From Myxococcus dinghuensis (GTDB taxonomy: Bacteria > Myxococcota > Myxococcia > Myxococcales > Myxococcaceae): a stretch of DNA of 57,943 nt. The first letter of the stretch is position 1. The number at the start of each line of letters is the position of its first letter. A program made the position numbers and the translations under genes. This document shows, in pieces, positions 8,039 through 16,523 of the stretch. The notes beneath the pieces are model-generated. The model saw only the letters and a list, made by a program, of their open reading frames with translations, made no database searches and was not told the DNA's origin. The stretch covers positions 1 through 57,943 of the forward strand of contig NZ_JAKCFB010000050.1 of the NCBI RefSeq assembly GCF_024198235.1. The letters are read 5' to 3'.

Positions 8039-10639
8039 TCACGGCCCGACGATGGCCAGCGCGCTCCGGTCGAAGTCGAGCACCTGGCGCGCGACCTCCT
8101 GCACCTGCTCGGACGTCACCGCCGAGATGTACTCCGCGTAGCGCAGGGAGTTGTCCGCGCCCAACCCATACATCGAATCCATGGCGATGACGCCCGCGCG
8201 GGCCCCGCAGCGCTGCAACCCGATTTCATGCGTGCCGATGAGGTTCTGCCGCGCCCGCGCCAGCTCCGCCTCCGGCACCGGCTCCTCGCGCAGCCGCTCG
8301 AGCTGCTCCCGGATGCCGGCCAGCGCCGCGTCCACCTTCTCCGGACTGGTGCCCATGTAGACGGCGAAGTAGCCCGGCTCGATGCCCTCCATGCCGAAGC
8401 TGCTCACGCTGTAGGCCATGGACCGCTTGTCGCGCAGCTCGATGAACAGCCGCCCGCCCTGGCCGGACAGCACGCCGGAGAGCACCTCCAGCGCGTAGTG
8501 CGCCGGGTCGTCGAGCCGCATGCCCTGGAAGCCCATCACCAGGTGCGACTGCGCCCGCGTCAGCACCCGCTTCTCCTGCCGGGCGGACGTGGGCCGCGGC
8601 TCGGCCGCGATGCGCGGCGGCGGGGCGACCTTGCCGCGCGAGGCGCCGAAGTACTCCCGCGCCAGCGCGAGCACCGCGTCCACCTTCACGTCGCCCACCA
8701 CGCACAAGGTCAACTGCGACGGGTCCATGTGGCCCGCGTGCCACGCGTGCAGCGCCTGCGGCGTGAGCGCCTCCACCGACGCCTTCTCGCCCAGCACGGG
8801 CAGCCGGTACGGGTGCTCGTGGAACAGCGTCCGGTGGAACAGCTCGAAGGCGAGCCCGGAGGGCTTGTCCTCGCGGGTGAGGATGTCCTGCAGCATCAGC
8901 GAGCGCTCGCGCGCCACCTCCACCTCCGGGAACGCGGGGTGGAGCACGCTGTCCGCGAACAGGCGGAAGGCCGGCTCGAAGTGGCGGGAGAGGAACTCGC
9001 CGCGCAGGCTCGTCGAGTGGCGCCCGCTCTGGCCGCCCATGTTCCCGGCGTACGCGTCGATGAGCTGGGAGATGTCCTCCGCGTCGTGCGACGGCGTGCC
9101 CCGGGTGAGGCAGCGGCTGAGGAGCGTGGAGATGCCGTTGTCGCTCGCCGTCTCGTAGCGCAGGCCTCCGAGGAACGCGGCGCGCACGGCGAACAGCGGC
9201 ACGGAGGCGTCCTCGCGCACCAGCACCGTCGCGCCCGAGGGCAGCTTCTCGATGATGGTGCGCGGCGGGCTCTTGGAGGTGCCGCCCACGCGCAAGGACG
9301 GCTCGCCCGCGTCCACCTTGCGCGCCTTGCGCTCCGGGGGCGCGGCCGGCGGCTCCTGGTCCGCCCCGTCCAGCGCCGCGTGCACGTCCGCCTCCGTCAG
9401 GCCCTGGCCTCCGGGCAATTGCGCCGTGACGATGGCCCGGTCGAAGCGCAGGTACTTGCGCGCCACCTCTCGCAGCTTCTCCGGCGTCTGCGCGCGGATC
9501 TCCTCGTAGTAGCGCTCCTCCGCGTCCAGGCTGCCCAGGCCGGACTGGTAGTAGCCCATCTTCCGCGCCACGCCCTGCACCGTCTCGCGCTGGTAGACGG
9601 CCTCCGCCTCCATCAGCGCCTTCGCCGTGGACAGCTCCTGCGCGGACACGGGGGCCGCGCGCAGCGTGGCCAGCACGCGCGTCGTCTCCCGCAGCGCCCG
9701 CGGGGCGTTCTCCGCTTGCAGGTTCATGGCCACGGAGAACATGCCCGGGTCCTGCGGCGTGTACGCGAAGGCGTGGATGTCGTTGACCAGGTTGTGCCGC
9801 CGCTTCACCTCGCGGGTGAGCCACGACGCCTCGCCCTGGCCGACGATCATCGCCAGCAGGTCCAGCGCGGGCGTGTCCGGGTGGCCCGCCTGGGGGATGT
9901 GGAAGGCCACGTGGACGGAGGCCTCCTTCACGTCGTCCGGCCGCAGCAGCACGCGCCGCTCCGTGAGGGGGGGCTCCGCCGCGCGGACCACCGGGCCCGC
10001 GAACGGACGGCCCCAGTCCCCACCGAAGATCTCCTCCACCCAGCCCCGCAGCTCGTCCTCGCGCAGGTCGCCGGCCACCGACAGCACCATGTTCTGGGGC
10101 GTGTAGTACCGGTGGTAGAACTCCAGCACCTTCTCCCGCGTGAAGCTGCGCACGCTCTCCGCCGTGCCGATGACCGGCAGCCGGTAGCCGTGCACCTGGA
10201 AGGCGGTGGCGAACAGGTCCCGCGACGCGCGGCGCGACGGCGTGTCCTGGCTGCGCTTGATCTCCTCGCAGACCACCTCGATTTCACGCGCCAGCTCCTC
10301 GGCGTCGAACGCCGAGCGGCGCACGGCGTCGCCCAGGATGTCCAGCCCCATCCGGGCGAACTGGCTGGCCATGACGATGTGGTAGACGGTCTGGTCGAAC
10401 GACGTCCAGGCGTTGATCTCCCCGCCGTGGGCCTCCACGTCCCGGGCGATTTCACCGGGGCCCCGCCGCTCCGTGCCCTTGAAGAGCATGTGCTCGTGCA
10501 GGTGGGCCAGGCCCGCCTGGTCCGGGCGCTCGTCGGCGCTGCCGACCTTCACCCAGACCTGGAAGGCCGCGACCTTGGCGGCGTGCTGTTCCTCGAAGAC
10601 GACGGTGAGCCCGTTGGGCAGCGCGTAGCGGATGGCCAT
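8039..10639 (-). CDS. M16-family zinc metallopeptidase, two-domain fusion
   Basis: 866 residues, a fusion of two M16 (pitrilysin/processing-peptidase) halves. The N-terminal half has the inverted zinc motif HLHEH at 46-50 followed by MLFKGT, and the downstream glutamates in EIEVVCEEIKRSQD near 115-130 that supply the third ligand. The linker around residue 430-455 is charged and Pro-rich. The second half (from LPSGATVLVREDASV) has GISTLLSRCLTRGT where the zinc motif would be, so only the first half is catalytic, as in other fused M16 enzymes. No signal peptide is visible, so it should act in the cytoplasm on peptides. It is divergent from the coiled-coil gene. Confidence 0.9.
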   Translation of the reverse strand: MAIRYALPNGLTVVFEEQHAAKVAAFQVWVKVGSADERPDQAGLAHLHEHMLFKGTERRGPGEIARDVEAHGGEINAWTSFDQTVYHIVMASQFARMGLDILGDAVRRSAFDAEELAREIEVVCEEIKRSQDTPSRRASRDLFATAFQVHGYRLPVIGTAESVRSFTREKVLEFYHRYYTPQNMVLSVAGDLREDELRGWVEEIFGGDWGRPFAGPVVRAAEPPLTERRVLLRPDDVKEASVHVAFHIPQAGHPDTPALDLLAMIVGQGEASWLTREVKRRHNLVNDIHAFAYTPQDPGMFSVAMNLQAENAPRALRETTRVLATLRAAPVSAQELSTAKALMEAEAVYQRETVQGVARKMGYYQSGLGSLDAEERYYEEIRAQTPEKLREVARKYLRFDRAIVTAQLPGGQGLTEADVHAALDGADQEPPAAPPERKARKVDAGEPSLRVGGTSKSPPRTIIEKLPSGATVLVREDASVPLFAVRAAFLGGLRYETASDNGISTLLSRCLTRGTPSHDAEDISQLIDAYAGNMGGQSGRHSTSLRGEFLSRHFEPAFRLFADSVLHPAFPEVEVARERSLMLQDILTREDKPSGLAFELFHRTLFHEHPYRLPVLGEKASVEALTPQALHAWHAGHMDPSQLTLCVVGDVKVDAVLALAREYFGASRGKVAPPPRIAAEPRPTSARQEKRVLTRAQSHLVMGFQGMRLDDPAHYALEVLSGVLSGQGGRLFIELRDKRSMAYSVSSFGMEGIEPGYFAVYMGTSPEKVDAALAGIREQLERLREEPVPEAELARARQNLIGTHEIGLQRCGARAGVIAMDSMYGLGADNSLRYAEYISAVTSEQVQEVARQVLDFDRSALAIVGP

Positions 10640-10849
10640 AAAGAACGTCCGAAGCTGGCACTCGCCCCCCGTGAGGGCAAGGTGGGGTGTGATGTTTCCC
10701 TCGATGTTTCCTCTCTCTGGCTAACGCCCCGGACCCCCGCCGTCGAGGGGGACTGTGGGGTCGGCGCCCGCCCGTTGGGTCGAGAGGGCCTCTTCCCCCA
10801 TTCCGTCCCTGGTCGGACGCGCCGCCGGGCTGTAACCTGCGCTCCGCCC
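10640..10849. promoter_or_regulatory. divergent intergenic region with a short direct repeat
   Basis: 210 bp between the divergent M16 peptidase and coiled-coil genes, so it should hold both promoters. It contains two copies of GATGTTTCC at 10692-10700 and 10704-10712, twelve bases apart, in a relatively AT-rich patch. I cannot assign firm -35/-10 boxes. Confidence 0.3.
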
Positions 10850-13534
10850 ATGCCGTCACCTCCGGAAGAGGTGGATCCGCTGGCGGACCTGCGCGAAAGC
10901 CTGGACCTGGAGGACACTGGCGCCCAAGCGGCCCCCGCCGCCCCCGCCGCTGCTCCCCCCAGACCCCAGGCCAAGCCCCCGCCCTCGGCGCCACCACCCG
11001 CCGCACCGCCCCCTCTGCCCCCGCGTCGCCCGGCAGCGTCCTCGGCCTCCGCGCCGGTGGGGACGGGTGCGCCCAAGGCCCCGGCCACCACCCCCGCCCC
11101 CGTGGCGGGCGCGGCTTCGCGGGCAGTGCGGGTCCCAGGCCAGGACCCGTTCACCGAGCCGGCCGAGCCCCGCATGCCCATGGGCGCCTCGCCGGAGGAC
11201 AAGCTGGAGTACTTCCGGGCGGTCGTCCGCCAGAAGACGGAGACCCTGGCCCGGGCGCGGACGCTGTACGCGGAGCGCGACGGCGAGGTCAGCGGCCTGA
11301 AGCAGTCGCTCACCCAGGCGCGCAAGGAGGCGGCGGAGGCGAAGGCGCAACTGGCCGCGGTGAAGGACTCCCCCGCGAAGCTGGCCCAGACGTCGGAGGC
11401 GCTGACGGGCGCCGAGCAGCGCGCGAGGGACGCGGAGGAGAAGCTGGCCGCGGTCCAGGCGGAGCTGGACGCCGTCGAGGCGGACCGCAAGGACCTGTCG
11501 CGCGCGTTGGCGGAGGTGGAGTCGGACGTCCCGCGGCTGACGGCGGAGCTGCACGAGGAGCGCGAGTCGCGGGGCGCGGTGGCCGAGGAGCTGGTGGGCG
11601 CCAAGGAGGCGCTGTCGCTGGCGCAGGACCGCGTGGCGGAGCTGGCCGCGGAGAAGTCCGAGGCCCAGGGCGCGCTGGAGGCCGTCCAGGAGCAGTACCA
11701 GCAGGCCATCGCGGACGTGGAGCGGCTGGGCGGCGAGCTGGCGACGGCGACGGAGGAGAAGGAGTCGCTCTCGCTGCGCGCCGGGCAGCTCGAGGCGGCG
11801 CTGGGCGAGGCCCAGGCGTCGCTGAGCGCGGTGGAGAGCGAGAGCGACTGGTCGAAGAACTCCCTCGAGGAGGCCCAGGCGCGCGCCCGGACGCTGGAGG
11901 GCGAGCGCGACGAGGCCCGGCGCCGGCTGGCGGTGGTGGAGGAGGGGCTGCGCACCCTGCAGCAGCAGGTGGCGGAGCTGGAGCGGGCGCTGGCGCTCAA
12001 GGACGCCGAAATCGTCGGCCTTCGCGCGGCCCTCACCGCGCGCACCGCGGAGGCGGCGGAGCTGCCCGCGCTGCGCCAGGCGCTGGAGGGCCGCACCGCG
12101 GAGCTGTCCCGGCTCAACGCCCGGCTGGAGGCGGAGACGGCCAAGGCGGCCGAGCGCTCCCAGGCCCTGGAAGAGGGGCTGTCGCAGGCCGGTGAGCGCG
12201 CGGCGGTGGCCGAGGGTGAGGCGGCCGCGCTGAAGGAGGCGCTGGAGGCGACCGAGGTCGAGCAGGTGGCCCTGCGCGACCGGATGGAGGCGGACGCCGC
12301 GGCGCTGGGCGAGGCGGTGCACCAGGCCGAGGCGAAGGTGGCCGAGGTGACCGCGTCGCTGGAGGCGGCGCACCTCGAATACGAGGCGCTCAGGAAGCAG
12401 CTCTCCCAGGTGGAGATGAAGGCGGCCACCACGGACGCCGAGCGCGTGGGGCTGGCCGCGCGCGTGACGATGCTGGAGACGGCCTCCGGCCAACGCGAGG
12501 CGGAGCTGTCGCGGGTGCAGGCCGCGCTGGCCCAGTCGCGCGAGGAGACGTCGCTGGAGCGCGTGCGCCGCGAGGCGGCCGAGGCCGAGCGCGCCGACGC
12601 GCAGGTGAAGGTCGCGGAGGTCGAGGCCCGGGCGGACGCGCTGGAGGAGGGCCAGGGCGGCGCCCAGGCGGAGCTGCAAGGGCTGCGCGACGAACTCGAG
12701 GCGACCCGCGCGGAGGCGGACAAGGCGGAGCGGCTCCAGCAGCGGCTGAAGATGCTGGAGGGCGCGCTGGAGGCGGCGAAGGCGGAGACGGCGAAGGCCA
12801 ACCAGTCCGCGCAGGCCTCGCTGGTCGCGAAGGTGAAGGAGACCGAGGCGGCGCGCACCGCGGCGGACGTGAAGCTGGCCCAGGCGGAGGCCGCGCAGGC
12901 CGCGAAGCTCTCCCACGCCGAGGCGGCGCGCGCGGAGCTGGAGGCGAGGCTCGCGCAGGTCGAGGCCGCCCACGCCGACGACGCGAAGGCGTCCGAGGAC
13001 GCGCGCGCGGAGCTGGAGGTGAGGCTGGCGCAGGTCGAGGCCGCCCACGCCGGCAAGGTGAAGGACGCCGAGGCGAAGCTGGCGCAGGTCGAGGCCTCCC
13101 ACGCCGGCAAGGTGAAGGACGCCGAGGCGAGGCTGGCGCAGGTCGAGGCCGCCCACGCCGGCAAGGTGAAGGACGCCGAGGCGAAGCTGGCGGCGGCGGA
13201 GGCGAAGCTGGCCGCGGAGGCGGGCTCGCGCGCGGGCAAGGCGAAGGACGCGGGCGCGGCGGAGGCGAAGCTCAAGGACGCGGAGGCCTCGCTCCGGGCG
13301 GAGCAGGCGGCGCGCGCGGCGCTGGAGGAGAAGCTGGCGCGGCTGGAGGCGGAGGCGGGCGAGCGCCCGTCCGCCGGGGCGGGCGGGGACTGGGCGGCGG
13401 AGCGCGAGGGCCTCAAGACGGACGTCGCCAACCTCAAGCGCAAGCTGGTGGCGGCCGAGACGGCGCTCGAGGCCGCGGCGGGCTACAAGGCGAAGATCGC
13501 CAAACTCGAGGCGCAATTGAAGGGCCGCAAGTAG
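10850..13534 (+). CDS. large coiled-coil protein with proline-rich N-terminus
   Basis: 894 residues from the ATG at 10850. Residues 1-25 are acidic, 28-100 are Ala/Pro-rich and probably disordered, and from about residue 115 (EDKLEYFRAVVRQKTETLAR) to the end the chain is an almost unbroken Ala/Glu/Lys/Leu heptad pattern, a very long coiled coil. Near residues 726-779 an 18-residue unit (A-K-L-A-Q-V-E-A-x-H-A-G-K-V-K-D-A-E) is repeated three times. No catalytic domain or membrane span is seen. A structural or scaffolding role is likely; FrzS and AglZ of Myxococcus show similar long coils, but their pseudo-receiver domain is absent here. hemW starts 13 bp downstream. The start has no good ribosome-binding site. 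Confidence 0.75.
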   Translation: MPSPPEEVDPLADLRESLDLEDTGAQAAPAAPAAAPPRPQAKPPPSAPPPAAPPPLPPRRPAASSASAPVGTGAPKAPATTPAPVAGAASRAVRVPGQDPFTEPAEPRMPMGASPEDKLEYFRAVVRQKTETLARARTLYAERDGEVSGLKQSLTQARKEAAEAKAQLAAVKDSPAKLAQTSEALTGAEQRARDAEEKLAAVQAELDAVEADRKDLSRALAEVESDVPRLTAELHEERESRGAVAEELVGAKEALSLAQDRVAELAAEKSEAQGALEAVQEQYQQAIADVERLGGELATATEEKESLSLRAGQLEAALGEAQASLSAVESESDWSKNSLEEAQARARTLEGERDEARRRLAVVEEGLRTLQQQVAELERALALKDAEIVGLRAALTARTAEAAELPALRQALEGRTAELSRLNARLEAETAKAAERSQALEEGLSQAGERAAVAEGEAAALKEALEATEVEQVALRDRMEADAAALGEAVHQAEAKVAEVTASLEAAHLEYEALRKQLSQVEMKAATTDAERVGLAARVTMLETASGQREAELSRVQAALAQSREETSLERVRREAAEAERADAQVKVAEVEARADALEEGQGGAQAELQGLRDELEATRAEADKAERLQQRLKMLEGALEAAKAETAKANQSAQASLVAKVKETEAARTAADVKLAQAEAAQAAKLSHAEAARAELEARLAQVEAAHADDAKASEDARAELEVRLAQVEAAHAGKVKDAEAKLAQVEASHAGKVKDAEARLAQVEAAHAGKVKDAEAKLAAAEAKLAAEAGSRAGKAKDAGAAEAKLKDAEASLRAEQAARAALEEKLARLEAEAGERPSAGAGGDWAAEREGLKTDVANLKRKLVAAETALEAAAGYKAKIAKLEAQLKGRK
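13025..13186 (+). repeat. three tandem 54-bp repeats inside the coiled-coil gene
   Basis: Copies at 13025-13078, 13079-13132 and 13133-13186 are nearly identical; I see only a few substitutions between neighbours. Each encodes 18 residues in frame. A more diverged copy lies just upstream (about 12950-13010). The high DNA identity suggests recent expansion by slippage or unequal recombination. Confidence 0.8.
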
Positions 13535-13547
13535 CGGTTGGCCTGTC

Positions 13548-14753
13548 ATGCCCTTCGACGCGCCAGTGGATCCGCTCACGGGGATGCCGGCGGCCCGCTT
13601 CGGGCTGTACCTGCACTTCCCCTATTGCCTCGCGAAGTGCCCGTACTGCGACTTCGCCGTGGCGGTGGCACGGCAGGTGCCCGAGGAGCGCTACGCCCAC
13701 GCGGTGCTGGCGGAGCTGGACGCCCGGCTGGCGGCGGTGCCCGCGCTGCGCTCGCGCCCCCTGGAGTCCATCTTCCTGGGCGGTGGGACGCCGTCGCTGT
13801 GGCACCCTCGCCACGTGGCCCGCGTGTTGGAGGGCATCGCCGCGCGCATGGCCGTGTCGCCCGGCGCGGAGGTGTCGCTGGAGGCCAACCCGGAGCGGGC
13901 GGACGCGGAGCGCTTCGCGGGCTACCGGGCGGCGGGCGTCAACCGGCTGTCCCTGGGCGTGCAGTCCTTCCAGGCCCGGACGCTCGCGGCGCTGGGGCGC
14001 GCGCACGACGCGGCCCAGGTGGAGCGCGCGGTGGAGCTGGCGCGCCGGGCGGACTTCCCCGTGGTGGCCCTGGACTTCATCTACGGCGTGCACGGACAGG
14101 TGCTGGCCGAGGTGGAGGACGACGCGCGGCGGGCGGTGGCGCTCGCGCCGGAGCACCTGTCCACGTATGCGTTGACGGTGGAGCGCGACGTGCTGGCCGT
14201 GGACACGCCGCTGTCGAAGCAGCTCCAGCGCGGTGAACTGACGCTCCCCCCGGACGACGACGTGGTGGCCATGTCCCACCGCGTGCGCGAGGTGTACGGC
14301 GCCGCGGGGCTGACGCGCTACGAGGTGTCCAACCACGCGCGTCCGGGCTTCAGCTCCCGGCACAACGCGCTGTACTGGACGGGGGGCGAGTACCTGGCCC
14401 TGGGCGTCGGCGCCACGGGCATGCTGCTGACGCCGACGCCGTCTCGCTACGTCAACCTCCGCAGCCCGGAGAAGTACCTGCGCGAGGTGGAGGCGGGACG
14501 GCTGCCCGAGGAGGGGCGCGAGGAGCTGGGCCCCGAGGAGCTGTTCGCGGAGCGGCTGGCCATGGGCCTGCGGCTGGTGTCCGGCGTGGACTGGGAGGCG
14601 GTGTGCCGCCGCTACGGACAACCGGTGGAGCCCCGCCGCGTGGAGGTGGCGCGGCTGGTGGAGCACGGCTTCGCGACGCTGACGGACGGACGACTGGCTT
14701 TGACGGAGAAGGGCGCGGATGTACACAGCGCCGTCTGCGCGCGGTTGTTGTGA
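13548..14753 (+). CDS. hemW: radical SAM heme chaperone HemW
   Basis: 401 residues. HemW binds heme and delivers it to respiratory proteins; the family was long misnamed as oxygen-independent coproporphyrinogen oxidase. The radical SAM cluster motif CLAKCPYC gives C27, C31 and C34 after YLHFPY, with F36 at the position typical of HemW. Further family blocks are GGGTPSLW near 77, EANPE near 108, RLSLGVQSF near 125, the DFIYG block near 175 and SRHNALYWTGGEYLALGVGAT near 272-292. The ATG at 13548 follows the coiled-coil gene by 13 bp. It probably shares a transcript with the TPR membrane gene downstream. Confidence 0.93.
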   Translation: MPFDAPVDPLTGMPAARFGLYLHFPYCLAKCPYCDFAVAVARQVPEERYAHAVLAELDARLAAVPALRSRPLESIFLGGGTPSLWHPRHVARVLEGIAARMAVSPGAEVSLEANPERADAERFAGYRAAGVNRLSLGVQSFQARTLAALGRAHDAAQVERAVELARRADFPVVALDFIYGVHGQVLAEVEDDARRAVALAPEHLSTYALTVERDVLAVDTPLSKQLQRGELTLPPDDDVVAMSHRVREVYGAAGLTRYEVSNHARPGFSSRHNALYWTGGEYLALGVGATGMLLTPTPSRYVNLRSPEKYLREVEAGRLPEEGREELGPEELFAERLAMGLRLVSGVDWEAVCRRYGQPVEPRRVEVARLVEHGFATLTDGRLALTEKGADVHSAVCARLL

Positions 14754-14787
14754 CGGCCGCGCCGCCGCAAAGGATGCCGAGGGACGC

Positions 14788-15621
14788 ATGAGCAAGTGGA
14801 TGCTGTGGATGTTCCTGACCCTGTTGACGGGCAGTCCGCTCCTGTCGCTGGGCCTGGTCATCGTCATCATCTTCGTGGCGGACCGCTTCACCTGGCGGGT
14901 GCTGCCCAGCCCCATGCGCATGCTCAAGCGCTTCCAGCGCGCCGGGGAGCTGGCGGGCACCATCCTCACCAACCCCCACGAGCGCCGGGCGCGCCACGAG
15001 CTGGCGGACATCCGCGTGGAGCAGAAGCGGTACGCGGAGGCCGTGGACGTGCTCAAGCCCAACCTGGAGGCGGGCGACGAGGACGTGGACACGCTGTTCC
15101 TGCTCGGGGTCGCGTACCTGGGCGCGGGGGACGCGCGCCGCGGCGAGCTGCTCCTGGACGAGGCGGCGAAGCTGGACGCGGGCTACCGGCAGGGCGCCAT
15201 CGAGCTGGAGCGGGGCCGCTTCCGCCTCAAGCGCGGCGAGGTGAAGGGCGCCATCGAGGCGCTGGAGCGCTTCTGCACCCTGCGCCTGGGCACCGTGGAG
15301 GGGCGCTACCTGCTGGCGCGCGCGCTGTCGAAGGCCGGCCGCGGCGCCGACGCGAAGCACATGCGGCGGTTGGCGTGGAACGAGTACGTGGCGGCCCCCG
15401 GCTTCCAACGGCGGCGCGAACGGCGCTGGGCCTGGCTCTCGCGGCCGAGCCGCCCGCTCACGTACGCGGTGCTGCTCGCCCTGGTGCTGGGCGCGGGGTC
15501 GATGGTCGCGCGACAGGCCGGCCTGTTCACCCCGCGCTCGCCGTACCCGGGCTACAACCGCTACCAGGGGGAGCACCCCGGCGCCGCGGGCATGGACGAG
15601 GACGTGGGGGAGATGGAGTAG
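14788..15621 (+). CDS. TPR-containing inner-membrane protein
   Basis: 277 residues. A hydrophobic segment at about 5-30 is followed by three to four tetratricopeptide-like helix pairs (about 65-190; for example ELADIRVEQKRYAEAVDVLK and DVDTLFLLGVAYLGAGDARR). A second hydrophobic segment lies near 225-245 and a short tail rich in Tyr/Pro/Gly follows. Both ends are therefore anchored in the membrane, with the TPR region between them. Such proteins usually serve as scaffolds. No specific family is recognised. It follows hemW by 34 bp and is likely in its operon; the ATG at 14788 is chosen because it starts the first membrane segment. Confidence 0.75.
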   Translation: MSKWMLWMFLTLLTGSPLLSLGLVIVIIFVADRFTWRVLPSPMRMLKRFQRAGELAGTILTNPHERRARHELADIRVEQKRYAEAVDVLKPNLEAGDEDVDTLFLLGVAYLGAGDARRGELLLDEAAKLDAGYRQGAIELERGRFRLKRGEVKGAIEALERFCTLRLGTVEGRYLLARALSKAGRGADAKHMRRLAWNEYVAAPGFQRRRERRWAWLSRPSRPLTYAVLLALVLGAGSMVARQAGLFTPRSPYPGYNRYQGEHPGAAGMDEDVGEME

Positions 15622-15637
15622 CCCCCTCCGAAACCAC

Positions 15638-15669
15638 GACGCCCCCGGCCGCTTCGGGCCGAGGGCGTC
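15638..15669. terminator. bidirectional hairpin between convergent genes
   Basis: Stem of 12 bp with one mismatch (15638-15650 with 15657-15669) and a GCTTCG loop. It lies between the TPR gene and the cysteine-rich lipoprotein gene, which converge here. Confidence 0.6.
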
Positions 15670-15678
15670 AGGTGGCGC

Positions 15679-15978
15679 TCAGTGGAACGCGTAGCAGGCC
15701 CGGGCGCAGTAGGCCTCGGTCGGGTTGCCGTTGGGCATGGTGTACGCGGGGCAGCACGTGTTGAAGCCGTAGCAGCTCCCCTTGCTGGGGCACTTGGCGT
15801 AACAGGTCCCCGACGCGCAGGTCTGGCCGGAGGCACAGTCGGCGTTGACGCTGCAACTGACCAGCTCCTGCTCGGACGACTCCGTGGCGGTGTTCGTCTC
15901 CTGCTCCGTGGGGGCGCCGCCACAGGCGGCGGCGAGGCACAGCGCTCCAAGGGCGATGACGCGGGACATGAACTTCAT
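15679..15978 (-). CDS. small cysteine-rich lipoprotein, paralogue A
   Basis: 99 residues from the ATG at 15978, with GGAGGAG just upstream. A lipoprotein signal ends at LAAAC (lipidated C19), followed by a Glu/Thr/Ser-rich spacer. The mature domain has a spaced-cysteine pattern: CSVNADCASGQTCASGTC, then CPSKGSC...CC...C...C near the end, suggesting a small disulfide-bonded domain. Function is unknown; such domains are common in exported myxobacterial proteins. A paralogue lies 68 bp upstream on the same strand. A longer reading frame exists but would lack the signal peptide at its N-terminus. Confidence 0.75.
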   Translation of the reverse strand: MKFMSRVIALGALCLAAACGGAPTEQETNTATESSEQELVSCSVNADCASGQTCASGTCYAKCPSKGSCYGFNTCCPAYTMPNGNPTEAYCARACYAFH

Positions 15979-16046
15979 GGGCTCCTCCGGGTGTGGGGAC
16001 TGCGGGGTGTGAGGGCGGTGACGCGGATGCCTTCGGTGGCGGGCCT

Positions 16047-16343
16047 TCAGCCGAAGCAGATGGGCGCGCAGTACGGCTGGCTGAGGGGGCCCGTCTCCTG
16101 GGCGCGGTAGGGTGGGCAGCACTGGAGTCCGCCGCAAGCGGGCGCCGTCGGCTCACAGCGCGGCAGACATGTTCCGGACACACACGTCTGGGTATCGGGA
16201 CAGCCGGCGTCGGAGCTGCACGGACGGCTGGGCTGCTCCGTCGTGCCCACCTCCGACTGCTCGGCCCTCTCCGACGGGCCTCCACCACAGGCCACGAGCA
16301 GACAGGGAACCACCAGGGCCAGGACGCGGGACACAGGGACCAT
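16047..16343 (-). CDS. small cysteine-rich lipoprotein, paralogue B
   Basis: 98 residues from the ATG at 16343 (GGGAGAA upstream). It has a lipoprotein signal ending at LLVAC, a Ser/Glu/Thr spacer, and the cysteine pattern CSSDAGCPDTQTCVSGTC followed by C-x8-C-x4-CC and two C-terminal cysteines. The cysteine spacing and the TEQ-type spacer match paralogue A, so the two arose by duplication. The mature part should be outside the inner membrane. Role unknown. The gene is divergent from the PATAN-domain gene, with a strong palindrome between them at 16402-16423. Confidence 0.75.
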   Translation of the reverse strand: MVPVSRVLALVVPCLLVACGGGPSERAEQSEVGTTEQPSRPCSSDAGCPDTQTCVSGTCLPRCEPTAPACGGLQCCPPYRAQETGPLSQPYCAPICFG

Positions 16344-16401
16344 CGCTTCTCCCATCAGGGGTGTGGTGCGAAGCATACCCAGACGAATTCTCGATTCCTT
16401 G

Positions 16402-16423
16402 TTTTTCGGTGATGACCGAAAAA
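16402..16423. promoter_or_regulatory. AT-rich palindrome between divergent genes
   Basis: TTTTTCGGT (16402-16410) and ACCGAAAAA (16415-16423) form a perfect 9-bp inverted repeat with a 4-nt spacer. It lies 58 bp upstream of the lipoprotein B start and 100 bp upstream of the PATAN gene start, in a local AT-rich patch. Its place between divergent starts fits a regulator-binding site better than a terminator. Confidence 0.45.
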
Positions 16424-16523
16424 TACGGTTGTCGTGGGCGGGGCGGGGGACTGGACAGGGGCCGCCGTGGGGCGTTGGCTTCCGCTGCTCGCCCCCGCAT
16501 CTCCCGCCGAGGCTTCCTCATCC

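Noticed and set aside
7940..10849. Upstream part of the plus-strand frame that continues into the coiled-coil gene
   Set aside because: It is antisense to the M16 peptidase and lacks coding character; the gene starts at 10850.
13025..13186. Possible CRISPR array
   Set aside because: The repeats are contiguous 54-bp units inside a coding frame without spacers and with no cas genes nearby.
10549..13443. Long minus-strand frames (over 900 codons) opposite the coiled-coil gene
   Set aside because: Their Ser/Ala- or Leu/Arg-rich composition mirrors the codon bias of the plus-strand gene; no domain or ribosome-binding site supports them.
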